From Streptomyces sp. BR123 (GTDB taxonomy: Bacteria > Actinomycetota > Actinomycetes > Streptomycetales > Streptomycetaceae): a DNA stretch of 32,559 nt. The position numbers and the translations under genes were made by a program. Positions 1 through 6,572 of the stretch are shown here, one piece after another (the stretch's first letter is position 1; each line of letters opens with the position of its first letter). The notes beneath the pieces are model-generated. The model was not told the DNA's origin. It ran no database searches and saw nothing but the letters and a program-made list of their open reading frames with translations. The DNA is taken from positions 1 through 32,559 of the forward strand of contig NZ_JACBGN010000061.1 in the NCBI RefSeq assembly GCF_013401435.1, in the 5' to 3' direction.

Positions 1-316
1 GGGTGGCGGGTGTGCCGGGGGCGGGACCGCCGTGGGCGCCGCCGGCGGAACGGGAGGCACGTCCGGGCTCGTCGGCGGGGCGGGGGTCGGCGGTCAGCCG
101 GTCCGCGACGGTGGCCGTCTTCGGTTCGGGCCAGGCCGTCCACAGGGCGGCGACGGCGGCGACGGCGGTGGCCGAGGCGAGGACGGTGCGGCGCAGCCGC
201 CGGCGCCGTTCGGCCCGGCGGCGGGCGCGCGGCCCGCGGGGCGCGCCCGTAGCGCCCGTGGTTCTTCGGCTGGCGGACTGGCTCGTGGAGCGACCGGTGG
301 AACGGCCTGCCGGCAT
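1..316 (-). CDS. Unidentified membrane-anchored or secreted protein, N-terminal 105 residues only
   Basis: The frame is open from an ATG at 316 to the left window edge, so the C-terminus is missing. An AAGGG Shine-Dalgarno lies seven bases upstream of the ATG, which supports this start. The first 43 residues are rich in Ser, Thr and especially Arg (a run around residues 28-43). A hydrophobic segment follows at about 44-61, ending in ALWTAWP, and then an Ala/Pro/Gly-rich linker. This is the layout of a single-pass protein with a cytoplasmic positive N-terminus and an extracytoplasmic C-terminal domain, or of a secreted protein with a long signal peptide. The functional domain is outside the window, so I assign no function. 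It is divergent from menG. Confidence 0.55.
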   Translation of the reverse strand, partial: MPAGRSTGRSTSQSASRRTTGATGAPRGPRARRRAERRRRLRRTVLASATAVAAVAALWTAWPEPKTATVADRLTADPRPADEPGRASRSAGGAHGGPAPGTPAT

Positions 317-440
317 GGTGAAGCCCTTTGCTCTGGGCGGCCTCCTCGGGATCCGGCCACCGGGCGGGCCGGAACCGGCGGGTGGTGACCGTCACCGGGC
401 CGCGCCCGCCCAGTTAACCCCTTCTGTCGCTCCGGGCATA

Positions 441-458
441 ACTGTCCACGGGGACAGT
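441..458. promoter_or_regulatory. Palindrome ACTGTCC-N4-GGACAGT upstream of menG
   Basis: Two perfect 7-base arms are separated by ACGG. The site is about 190 bases before menG. It could be an operator for a dimeric regulator or a small hairpin in a leader. It does not match the SOS box (GAAC-N4-GTTC) or other actinobacterial operators I know. Confidence 0.4.
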
Positions 459-487
459 CCGGTTGGTGTCGCCCTGCGCCGGCGGAT

Positions 488-504
488 CGGAATGAATCAT
501 TCCG
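488..504. promoter_or_regulatory. 17-bp perfect palindrome CGGAATGA-A-TCATTCCG
   Basis: Eight-base arms flank one central A. This AT-richer island lies in a very G/C-rich surrounding, which is typical of an operator for a TetR- or GntR-like dimer. It is about 140 bases upstream of menG and 170 from the start of the divergent gene, so it could serve either. The regulator is unknown. Confidence 0.4.
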
Positions 505-645
505 CCCGGTGGGGCCCGGAGGGAAGGGGCCCGGCCCCCGGGCCGGCCGGGCAGAGCCGCCGCCCGGCCGCAGTCCCGGGCCTGAGAGGATGGCCCCGTA
601 CGCAGACGGACCGGAACCAACGACGCACCTGAGGGGCCCACGCCA

Positions 646-1338
646 GTGACCCGCGCTTCCCTGGACAAGCAGCCGCACGAAGTCGCCTCCATGTTCGACG
701 GTGTGGCGGCGAACTACGACCTCACCAACGACGTGATCTCCCTCGGCCAGGCCCGCCTGTGGCGCAAAGAGGTCGCCAAGGCCGTCGCCGCCCGCCCCGG
801 GCAGAAGGTCCTCGACCTGGCCGCCGGCACCGCGACCTCCTCGCTGCCGTTCGCCGCGACCGGCGCGTACACGGTGCCCTGCGACTTCTCCCTCGGCATG
901 CTCCGCGAGGGCAAGAAGCGCCACTCCTGGCTGCCGCTGACCGCCGGCGACGCGACGAGGCTGCCCTTCAAGGACGACGTCTTCGACACCGTCACGATCT
1001 CCTTCGGGCTGCGCAACGTCCACGACACCGACGCCGCGCTGCGCGAGCTGCACCGGGTGACCAAGCCCGGCGGCCAGGTCGTCATCTGCGAGTTCTCCCA
1101 GCCCGTCTGGGGGCCGTTCCGCACGGTCTACATGGAGTACCTGATGCGCGCCCTGCCCCCGGTGGCCCGCGCCGTGTCCTCCAACCCCGACGCCTACGTG
1201 TACCTCGCCGAGTCGATCCGCGAGTGGCCGGAGCAGCCGGAGCTGGCCGCCCGGCTGCAGAAGGCCGGCTGGTCCCGGGTCGCCTGGCGCAACCTGAGCG
1301 GCGGCATCGTCGCACTGCACCGCGGCTTCAAGGGCTAG
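646..1338 (+). CDS. menG: Demethylmenaquinone methyltransferase (UbiE/MenG family)
   Basis: MenG transfers a methyl group from S-adenosylmethionine to demethylmenaquinone, the last ring step of menaquinone synthesis, and acts at the membrane face. The 230-residue product has the family length. The SAM-binding motif VLDLAAGTAT is at residues 55-64, the acidic loop and post-II motif (GDATRLPFKDDVFD then SFGLRNVHD) at 101-127, and VTKPGG next to CEFSQP further on. The C-terminus LSGGIVALHRGFKG is typical of UbiE proteins. The start is a GTG with GAGGGG nine bases upstream. glsA follows within about 20 bases. Menaquinone is the electron acceptor of the complex I encoded downstream. Family assignment is firm; substrate follows from the actinobacterial context. 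Confidence 0.93.
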   Translation: MTRASLDKQPHEVASMFDGVAANYDLTNDVISLGQARLWRKEVAKAVAARPGQKVLDLAAGTATSSLPFAATGAYTVPCDFSLGMLREGKKRHSWLPLTAGDATRLPFKDDVFDTVTISFGLRNVHDTDAALRELHRVTKPGGQVVICEFSQPVWGPFRTVYMEYLMRALPPVARAVSSNPDAYVYLAESIREWPEQPELAARLQKAGWSRVAWRNLSGGIVALHRGFKG

Positions 1339-1356
1339 CCGGAGGTGGCGGCGGCG

Positions 1357-2283
1357 GTGGACACCGGAGCCCTGGACTACGCGGGGCTGCTGGAGCGGAT
1401 CGCGACCGAGGTGGAACACCTGGTCGGCAGCGGCACCCCGGCCGAGTACATCCCCGCCCTGGCGGAGGTGGACCCGGCGCAGTTCGGCATGGCCGTGGCG
1501 GACCTCGACGGGAACGTCGTGGGCATCGGGGACTGGCAGACCCCCTTCTCCGCCCAGTCCATCACCAAGGTCTTCGCGCTCGCCCTGGCGCTGGCCGAGG
1601 GCGGAGACAGCCTGTGGGAGCGGGTGGGCCGGGAGCCCTCCGGCAACCCGTTCAACTCCCTGGTGCAGCTGGAGTACGAGAACGGCATCCCGCGCAACCC
1701 GTTCATCAACGCGGGCGCCCTCGTCGTCACCGACCGGCTGCAGAGCCTGACCGGCGACGCGAGCAGCGAGCTGCTGGAGTTCCTGCGCCGGGAGAGCGGC
1801 AACCCGGACATCGGTTTCGACGCCGAGGTCGCCGCCTCCGAGCACGAGCACGGCGACCGCAACGCCGCCCTCGCCCACTTCATGGCCTCGTACGGGAACG
1901 TCGCCAACCCGGTGCCCGCCCTGCTCGACCACTACTTCTGGCAGTGCTCCATCGAGATGAGCTGCGCCGACCTGGCCCGTGCCGCGCGCTTCCTGGCGCG
2001 GCACGGGCTGCGGGCCGACGGCTCCCGGCTGCTGACCCGCAGCGAGGCCAAGCAGATCAACGCGGTGATGATGACCTGCGGGACGTACGACGCCGCGGGC
2101 GACTTCGCCTACCGCGTCGGGCTGCCGGGCAAGAGCGGGGTGGGCGGCGGCATCGTCGCCGTCGTCCCCGGCCGCTGCACGCTCGCCGTGTGGAGCCCCG
2201 GCCTGGACAGCCGGGGCAACTCGGTGGCGGGCGTGGCCGCCCTCGACCGCTTCACCACGCTGACCGGACTGTCCGTCTTCTGA
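1357..2283 (+). CDS. glsA: Glutaminase (serine-dependent beta-lactamase-like fold)
   Basis: This enzyme hydrolyses L-glutamine to L-glutamate and ammonia in the cytoplasm. The Ser-x-x-Lys catalytic pair is in AQSITK (Ser68, Lys71). Other family motifs are EPSGNPFNS, NPFINAGAL and the C-terminal GLPGKSGVGGGI, which lies near the oxyanion site. I chose the GTG at 1357 (308 residues, the usual family length) because GGAGG at 1341-1345 stands 11 bases before it. An in-frame GTG at 1345 would overlap that ribosome site and add only four Ala-rich residues. The gene starts 18 bases after the menG stop and is probably co-transcribed with it. A metabolic reason for that pairing is not obvious. It ends 13 bases from the convergent acetyltransferase gene. 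Confidence 0.92.
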   Translation: MDTGALDYAGLLERIATEVEHLVGSGTPAEYIPALAEVDPAQFGMAVADLDGNVVGIGDWQTPFSAQSITKVFALALALAEGGDSLWERVGREPSGNPFNSLVQLEYENGIPRNPFINAGALVVTDRLQSLTGDASSELLEFLRRESGNPDIGFDAEVAASEHEHGDRNAALAHFMASYGNVANPVPALLDHYFWQCSIEMSCADLARAARFLARHGLRADGSRLLTRSEAKQINAVMMTCGTYDAAGDFAYRVGLPGKSGVGGGIVAVVPGRCTLAVWSPGLDSRGNSVAGVAALDRFTTLTGLSVF

Positions 2284-2296
2284 CGTCCGGCCCCGG

Positions 2297-2836
2297 TCAG
2301 AGGGCGAGGGCGTAGCGGCGGCCGGTGCGGCTGCCGCCGGGCAGGGCGAAGACCTCCTCCAGGGTCATGCCGAGGCGCTCGGCGACCGCCACCGAGCGCG
2401 CGTTCGCGTCGTCGATCATCGCCACGACGCGGGGCACCCCGGCGGCGCGGACCCGCTCCAGGGTGGTCAGCGCGGCCGCGTACGCGTACCCCTTGCCCCA
2501 GGCGGACCGGGCCAGGCGCCAGCCGATCTCTATCTCCCCGACCGGCCCCCAGGACTTCTCCGCCGGCCAGGGCTGGGCGCCCGTGAAGCCCAGGACCCCG
2601 CCGTCCTCGTCGAGGAGCGTCCACAGGCAGTAGCCGAGCTGTGCGTCGTGCATCCGCTGCCGCGCGGTGAACTCCTCGTACGCGGACAGCTCGGCCGGGC
2701 CGCCGAGGAACTCCATCACGTCCGGGTCGGCGAAGACACCGTGCCAGGCGTGCGCGTCCTCGTCGGTGGGCACGCGCAGCCGGACGGCCGGGAGCGGCCG
2801 GGAAGGCGAGGTCGGCGAGGTCGGCGAGCTTGTCAT
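2297..2836 (-). CDS. GNAT-family N-acetyltransferase (RimJ/RimL-like)
   Basis: The 179-residue protein has the GNAT fold signature of the RimJ/RimL-type subgroup, which transfers acetyl from acetyl-CoA to amino groups of proteins or small molecules. An N-terminal strand (PAVRLRVPTDEDAHAW) leads into the fold. The acetyl-CoA loop is in ARSAWGKGYAYAA at about 109-121, and IDDANARSVAVAERLGM (about 141-157) is the usual C-terminal motif. The ATG at 2836 has AAGGG six bases upstream. The N-terminus is a low-complexity Ser/Pro/Thr stretch encoded by short GAGGTCGGC repeats. It is divergent from menJ and convergent with glsA. The substrate cannot be read from the sequence. Confidence 0.85.
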   Translation of the reverse strand: MTSSPTSPTSPSRPLPAVRLRVPTDEDAHAWHGVFADPDVMEFLGGPAELSAYEEFTARQRMHDAQLGYCLWTLLDEDGGVLGFTGAQPWPAEKSWGPVGEIEIGWRLARSAWGKGYAYAAALTTLERVRAAGVPRVVAMIDDANARSVAVAERLGMTLEEVFALPGGSRTGRRYALAL

Positions 2837-2932
2837 CAGTAACCCTTCGGATTCGCGATCTCTCTCGCTGCATAGACTGCACACGTCCCGTGCCAATGGG
2901 CACCCCCTATCGAGCCTTCGGGAGACCCCGCA
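2837..2932. promoter_or_regulatory. Divergent promoter region between the acetyltransferase gene and menJ
   Basis: This 96-base gap must drive both genes. In the plus direction TAGACT at 2873-2878 is a good streptomycete -10 element about 55 bases before menJ. In the minus direction TTGGCA (complement of 2891-2896), sixteen bases from TATGCA, is a possible promoter for the acetyltransferase. The two would overlap. The menJ ribosome site is GGAG around 2921-2924. Confidence 0.45.
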
Positions 2933-4216
2933 GTGACCGAGCCCCTCTCCGAACACTCCGCGGATGTGATCGTCGTCGGGGCCGGGCCCGCCGGCTCGAC
3001 CACCGCCTACTACCTCGCCAAGGCCGGACTGGACGTCCTGCTGCTGGAGAAGACGGCGTTCCCGCGCGAGAAGGTCTGCGGCGACGGCCTGACCCCGCGC
3101 GCCACGAAGCAGCTGGTCGCGATGGGCATCGACATCTCGGAAGAGGCCGGCTGGCTGCGCAACAAGGGGCTGCGGATCATCGGCGGCGGCCAGCGGCTCC
3201 AGCTGGACTGGCCGGAACTCGCCTCCTTCCCGGACTACGGACTCGTCCGCAAGCGCGACGACTTCGACGAGACCCTGGCCCGGCAGGCCCAGAAGGCCGG
3301 CGCCCGCCTCCACGAGCGCTGCAACGTCGGCGAGCCGATCCGCGACCCGCGCACCGGTCACATCACCGGCGTGCACGCCAAGCTGGGCGAGGAGAAGACC
3401 CCGGTCACCTTCCACGCGCCGCTCGTGGTCGCCGCCGACGGCAACTCCTCCCGGCTGTCCCTGGCGATGGGCCTGCACCGGCGCGAGGACCGCCCGATGG
3501 GCGTCGCCGTCCGCACGTACTTCACCTCCCCCCGGCACGACGACGACTACCTGGAGTCCTGGCTGGAGCTGTGGGACCGGCGCGGCCCGCAGGACCGGCT
3601 GCTGCCCGGCTACGGCTGGATCTTCGGCATGGGCGACGGCACGTCCAACGTCGGCCTCGGCATCCTCAACTCCTCCTCCGCCTTCCGGGAGCTGGACTGG
3701 CGCGAGGTCCTCAAGGCGTGGTGCGCTTCCATGCCGGAGGACTGGGGCTACACCCCCGAGAACATGACGCAGCCGATCCGCGGCGCGGCCCTGCCGATGG
3801 CCTTCAACCGGCAGCCGCACTACACCAAGGGCCTGCTGCTGGTCGGCGACGCGGGCGGGCTCGTCAACCCGTTCAACGGCGAGGGCATCGCGTACGCCAT
3901 GGAGTCGGGCCGGATCGCGGCCGACGTCATCGTGCAGGCGAACGCCCGGGCCACGCGGGCGCAGCGCGAGCTGGCACTGCACAACTATCCGAAGGTGCTC
4001 AAGGAGACCTACGGCGGCTACTACTCGCTCGGCCGCGCCTTCGTGAAGCTGATCGGCAACCCGAAGGTCATGAAGGTCGCCACGCAGCGCGGCCTGACCC
4101 ACCCGGTGCTCATGCGGTTCACGCTGAAGATGCTCGCCAACCTCACCGACCCGGCGGGCGGCGACGCGATGGACCGCATCATCAACGGCCTGTCGAAGGT
4201 GGCTCCCCGGGCCTGA
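2933..4216 (+). CDS. menJ: Geranylgeranyl-reductase-family FAD oxidoreductase, probable menaquinone side-chain reductase
   Basis: The protein (427 residues) is an FAD-dependent reductase of isoprenoid double bonds. In mycobacteria the homologue MenJ saturates one isoprene unit of menaquinone. The FAD dinucleotide motif GAGPAG is at residues 16-21, the family motif CGDGLTPRA at 49-57, and the second FAD motif GDAGGLVNPFNGEGI at 305-319. The GTG start has GGAG about eight bases upstream. A menG-menJ-polyprenyl synthase neighbourhood also occurs in Mycobacterium tuberculosis (Rv0558, Rv0561c, Rv0562, from memory), and all three genes are in this window. The gene has its own promoter and ends at a hairpin. 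Other family members reduce chlorophyll or archaeal lipids; menaquinone is the best inference here. Confidence 0.85.
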   Translation: MTEPLSEHSADVIVVGAGPAGSTTAYYLAKAGLDVLLLEKTAFPREKVCGDGLTPRATKQLVAMGIDISEEAGWLRNKGLRIIGGGQRLQLDWPELASFPDYGLVRKRDDFDETLARQAQKAGARLHERCNVGEPIRDPRTGHITGVHAKLGEEKTPVTFHAPLVVAADGNSSRLSLAMGLHRREDRPMGVAVRTYFTSPRHDDDYLESWLELWDRRGPQDRLLPGYGWIFGMGDGTSNVGLGILNSSSAFRELDWREVLKAWCASMPEDWGYTPENMTQPIRGAALPMAFNRQPHYTKGLLLVGDAGGLVNPFNGEGIAYAMESGRIAADVIVQANARATRAQRELALHNYPKVLKETYGGYYSLGRAFVKLIGNPKVMKVATQRGLTHPVLMRFTLKMLANLTDPAGGDAMDRIINGLSKVAPRA

Positions 4217-4663
4217 CACGGCGGACGGACGGACACGGTCGCGCGATGGCGCGGCCGTGCGGGCCGTGCGGGCCGTGTGAGGCGGGCTCGGCGGGCCGTG
4301 GCGGGAGTTTGCCCGGGGCGGCCCGGTTCGCCGCCGTACGGGGCGATGGAGGGCGCCTGAGGGGGAATCGGGGGCTCCGAGTGCTGCGGCGCCGCCCCCG
4401 TGCACGGCGCGTACGCAGCGGGCCGTCAGCACGGCTCCCCATGCCGGCAGCGCCAGGGCCGCGGCCCACACGAGGGCGAGCAGGGCAGGGTGTCCGGGTT
4501 TGCCCCAGGGACGGGCGGTGTCCAGCAGCCAGCCGCCGACGGCGAGCAGGAAGAGCCCGGCGGCGGCCGGGAGGGCGGTGGCGTCGGCCGGACCGTCGCC
4601 GCCCGGGCGGCCTTCGGCGCCGCCGTGGTCCTCGTACGGCTCCGACAGTCGTGGTGCGTTCAC
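4217..4663 (-). CDS. Small two-helix membrane protein; frame lacks its own stop
   Basis: A GTG at 4663 is preceded by GGGGGAGG with seven bases spacing, one of the best ribosome sites in the window, so translation here is likely. The first 27 residues are acidic and Gly-rich. Two hydrophobic segments follow, at about 29-47 (ALPAAAGLFLLAVGGWLL) and 60-81 (ALLALVWAAALALPAWGAVL), with Arg residues after the second, so this looks like a small inner-membrane protein. After residue 88 the sequence turns into low-complexity Pro/Arg/Gly. No stop occurs in any minus-strand frame between about 4420 and the menJ end; this frame stays open under menJ and into the acetyltransferase frame, to 2297. The end given is therefore arbitrary. 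No function assigned. Confidence 0.45.
4234..4259 (+). terminator. Hairpin terminator after menJ
   Basis: An 11-bp stem (CACGGTCGCGC with GCGCGGCCGTG, one G-T pair) encloses the loop GATG, 18 bases after the menJ stop. There is no clear T-run, as is common for terminators in this group. Confidence 0.6.
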
Positions 4664-4753
4664 GCGCCCACCTCCCCCGGGGACGGCCGGCGTCCCACCC
4701 GGTCGGGCGGGGCGCCGGGCCCGGCGGCGGGCCGCAGCCGCGCGGGCGCACGG

Positions 4754-4800
4754 CGGAGGGCCGGCACTCCGCCCCCGAGCGGGGGAGTGCCGGCCCTCCG
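4754..4800 (-). terminator. Strong hairpin terminator after the NlpC/P60 gene
   Basis: Arms CGGAGGGCCGGCACTCC (4754-4770) and GGAGTGCCGGCCCTCCG (4784-4800) pair perfectly over 17 bp, and inner CCCCC/GGGGG can add to the stem. It sits 24 bases past the end of the hydrolase gene on the minus strand, between it and the small membrane protein gene. Confidence 0.8.
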
Positions 4801-4823
4801 GCCGTGCAAGGGCCCTGAGGGGC

Positions 4824-5642
4824 TCAGAGGACGCGGACGGCGCCCGTCGGCCGGTCGTAGCTCAGGTTGCGCTCGACGATGCCCGTGCTGGGGTTCTGCG
4901 CGCCGACGAACTTGCCGCCGCCGACATAGATGGCGACGTGGTAGGCGCTGCCCTTGGCACCCCAGTACAGGATGTCGCCCGGCTGCAGGGCGTTCAGGGA
5001 GACCGAGGTGCCGTACGAGGACTGCGGCTGCGAGGTGCGCGGCAGGGTGATGCCGGCCTGGCGGTACGCGGCCTGCACCAGGCCGGAGCAGTCGTACGCG
5101 GAGGGGCCGGTCGAGCCCAGGATGTAGGCCTTGCCGACCTGCGCGCGGGCGAAGTTGACGATGGCCGCGGCGGAGCCCTTCGGAGCGGTGACCGTCCCGG
5201 CCCCCTGCTCCTCGGAAGTGGCGGCGGCGGAAGCCGTCTTCAGCGCGGAGCGCTCGGCGTTGCGGGTGGCGCGCTCGGCCTCGGCCTTGCGGTCCGCCTC
5301 CTGCTTCGCCTTCTTCTCGGCGGCTTCCTTGGCTTCCTTCGCCTCGGCGGCGGCGCCGCTGCGGGCGCTCTCCTCCTCGGCCTGCAGTTCGCCGTCGACG
5401 GCGGCCGCGCGGCTGTTCTCCGCGGCAGTGGTGACGGCGGAGGAGACCTCGGAGGCCAGGTCCAGGTTGAGGACCGGCATTTCGAGGGTCTCGGTCACAG
5501 GCTCGGCGGCGGGGGACGCGCTCGCCGTGCCTGCCATCGCCAGGGTGCCGAGAACGCCACCGGCAACTCCGGCGCGGACCGCGAGCTTCGAGGCGCTGCG
5601 ACGGGGCTTCCGGTGGCTGGGTATGTGAGCGGTGTGGGACAT
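4824..5642 (-). CDS. Secreted NlpC/P60-family cell-wall peptidase
   Basis: This 272-residue protein is a predicted gamma-D-glutamyl endopeptidase acting on peptidoglycan stem peptides outside the membrane. A basic N-terminus and hydrophobic core form a signal peptide, with likely cleavage after TASA (residue 42). Residues about 85-135 are an Ala/Glu/Lys/Arg-rich helical, probably coiled-coil, linker. The NlpC/P60 domain is at about 158-272. It has catalytic Cys185 in YDCSGL and His235 in YHVAIYVG; the third polar residue is probably Gln249 or Asn250 in AQNPSTG. I chose ATG 5642 because the signal peptide begins just after it, though no clear Shine-Dalgarno precedes it. The reading frame extends upstream to 5834 but that part is not signal-peptide-like. 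The gene ends at a strong terminator. Confidence 0.88.
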   Translation of the reverse strand: MSHTAHIPSHRKPRRSASKLAVRAGVAGGVLGTLAMAGTASASPAAEPVTETLEMPVLNLDLASEVSSAVTTAAENSRAAAVDGELQAEEESARSGAAAEAKEAKEAAEKKAKQEADRKAEAERATRNAERSALKTASAAATSEEQGAGTVTAPKGSAAAIVNFARAQVGKAYILGSTGPSAYDCSGLVQAAYRQAGITLPRTSQPQSSYGTSVSLNALQPGDILYWGAKGSAYHVAIYVGGGKFVGAQNPSTGIVERNLSYDRPTGAVRVL

Positions 5643-5998
5643 GAGGACAACCGCTATCAGGGGGGTACGGCTCGCTTCAAGAAACGTGGTCTGCGCCACA
5701 GTTGCGCGGGAAGTGCGGCAACCGGGCGTGGCGTGAATCTTATTGACGCCGTAACGGACTAATCGGACACCCCCTCGCAAGGCTGTGATCATGGGGTTTC
5801 CGCAATAAGTCCCATTTGGTCCCGCGCCTACCACTCTCGCGGACAGTTGGCCAAGCCCCGTTTCGGAGGGGTCGGTTCGGAGTGGCGCAGGTCACAGGGA
5901 AGTCACGTCGTGAGGCCCTCGTGGCCGGTCCGTGATCCCGCCGTGAGCGAGTCGCGTCCGAAGCGGACCGCGGGGCGGCCGGAGCGGCGGTCGGGCGG

Positions 5999-6110
5999 GT
6001 GGCCGGAAAGCCGTCCGGGGGTGGCCGGAAGATCGCCGACGGAGTGGCCGGAAGATCGTCGGCGGAGTGGCCGGAAGACCGCGGCGCGGCGGCCGGAAGA
6101 TCGCCGGCGG
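5999..6110. repeat. About five tandem copies of a 22-24-bp repeat
   Basis: Units start at 5999, 6021, 6044, 6067 and 6091. The core is GTGGCCGGAAGATCGCCG plus CGGA, with the fifth copy lacking GT. The unit length of 23 is not a multiple of three, which argues against a coding repeat. The later units contain GCCGG-N7-CCGGC or near versions, so each copy can form a small hairpin. Function unknown. Confidence 0.75.
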
Positions 6111-6340
6111 GCCGCCCGGACCCCCTTCCGGGAGGCGGCGGAGATCGTGAACGGATGCACGTGTCCACTTCCGTCCCGCGGACTCCCCCGGCCGGGCGAC
6201 GCCGATCCCCTTACCATGGACATCTGGATTCGGCCAAATTTGCTTCTGCTCCTGATCATTTGATAGGGCGAAATCCCTTCTACCTGCGGTAACGGGCCCG
6301 GATGTCACGTTTGGTGATCAAGTGGATGCCTTGTGTATGA

Positions 6341-6424
6341 AGATCACCGCTCATCGGACTTCATGATCGTTCGTCGGGTGGTGGAGATCACAAACTCGGT
6401 GTTGTCACCCGTGTCGCAGATCAC
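6341..6424. repeat. Three direct repeats of AGATCAC in the nuo promoter region
   Basis: AGATCAC occurs at 6341-6347, 6385-6391 and 6418-6424; the last two extend to AGATCACA. Start-to-start distances are 44 and 33 bases, close to four and three helical turns. A reversed copy, GTGATCA, lies at 6314-6320. These could be half-sites for a regulator binding on one face of the DNA. Confidence 0.4.
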
Positions 6425-6437
6425 AGATCGGCGGGCA

Positions 6438-6443
6438 TAAGAT
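6438..6443 (+). promoter_or_regulatory. Candidate -10 element of the nuo promoter
   Basis: TAAGAT fits the TAnnnT pattern of housekeeping promoters and lies in the AT-richer zone 130 bases before nuoA. No good -35 element is visible at the right distance. Transcription would start near 6450, just before the palindrome at 6460. Confidence 0.35.
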
Positions 6444-6459
6444 GCGCAGCAGCCCGGCT

Positions 6460-6475
6460 TGTGAACTGCCTCACA
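6460..6475. promoter_or_regulatory. Rex-type (or CRP/FNR-like) operator upstream of nuoA
   Basis: TGTGAACTGCCTCACA is TGTGA-N6-TCACA. The Streptomyces Rex operator is TGTGAACGCGTTCACA as I recall it, so this site matches the outer bases of both arms, including the whole left arm TGTGAAC. Rex is an NADH/NAD+-sensing repressor of respiratory genes, and complex I consumes NADH. The site lies just downstream of the candidate -10 at 6438, a good place for repression. The same half-sites also fit a CRP/FNR-family protein. Confidence 0.6.
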
Positions 6476-6572
6476 TGCAAGTGCTCGATCGAAAGCACGA
6501 TCTTCGCGGGGCAGGGCAGTGGCGCCGGCGCAGCGGTCCAACGGTCAAGGACGACTGGAAGGAGCGAGGAGC

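Larger units (their letters stand above)
317..645. promoter_or_regulatory. Divergent intergenic region upstream of menG
   Basis: No convincing gene lies in these 329 bases. The region separates the divergent gene at 316 from menG and must hold both promoters. It contains two perfect short palindromes (441-458 and 488-504, listed separately) and a G/C-rich segment around 530-560. The menG ribosome site GAGGGG is at 631-636. I could not pick a confident -35/-10 pair. Confidence 0.5.
5643..6572. promoter_or_regulatory. 930-base gene-free region between the NlpC/P60 gene and nuoA
   Basis: I see no convincing gene here. Open frames on both strands are Arg/Pro-rich and disagree in frame across the repeats. 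Positions 5643-5860 must hold the promoter of the minus-strand hydrolase. I looked for a c-di-AMP riboswitch, often found before such genes in streptomycetes, and did not find its conserved segments. Positions 5999-6110 hold a tandem repeat array. From about 6220 to 6500 the base composition becomes clearly AT-richer and contains AGATCAC repeats, a candidate -10 element and a Rex/CRP-like palindrome, which together look like the nuo promoter. Confidence 0.6.

Noticed and set aside
2297..4663. 788-codon minus-strand frame joining a small membrane protein and the acetyltransferase
   Set aside because: The middle part is antisense to menJ and has no domain character. The acetyltransferase has its own start and ribosome site at 2836. 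The small membrane protein is reported alone.
4182..4751. 189-codon minus-strand frame overlapping the small membrane protein gene
   Set aside because: Extremely Arg/Pro-rich with no hydrophobic segments and no ribosome site. It is a shadow of the better-supported frame starting at 4663.
5643..5860. Possible c-di-AMP (ydaO-type) riboswitch before the NlpC/P60 gene
   Set aside because: I did not find the conserved segments of that riboswitch in the minus-strand leader. Covariance-model search with the ydaO family would settle it.
5847..6308. Several 97-142-codon frames in the repeat region before nuoA, on both strands
   Set aside because: All are Arg/Pro/Gly-rich, lack ribosome sites, and the 23-bp repeat shifts frame at each copy.
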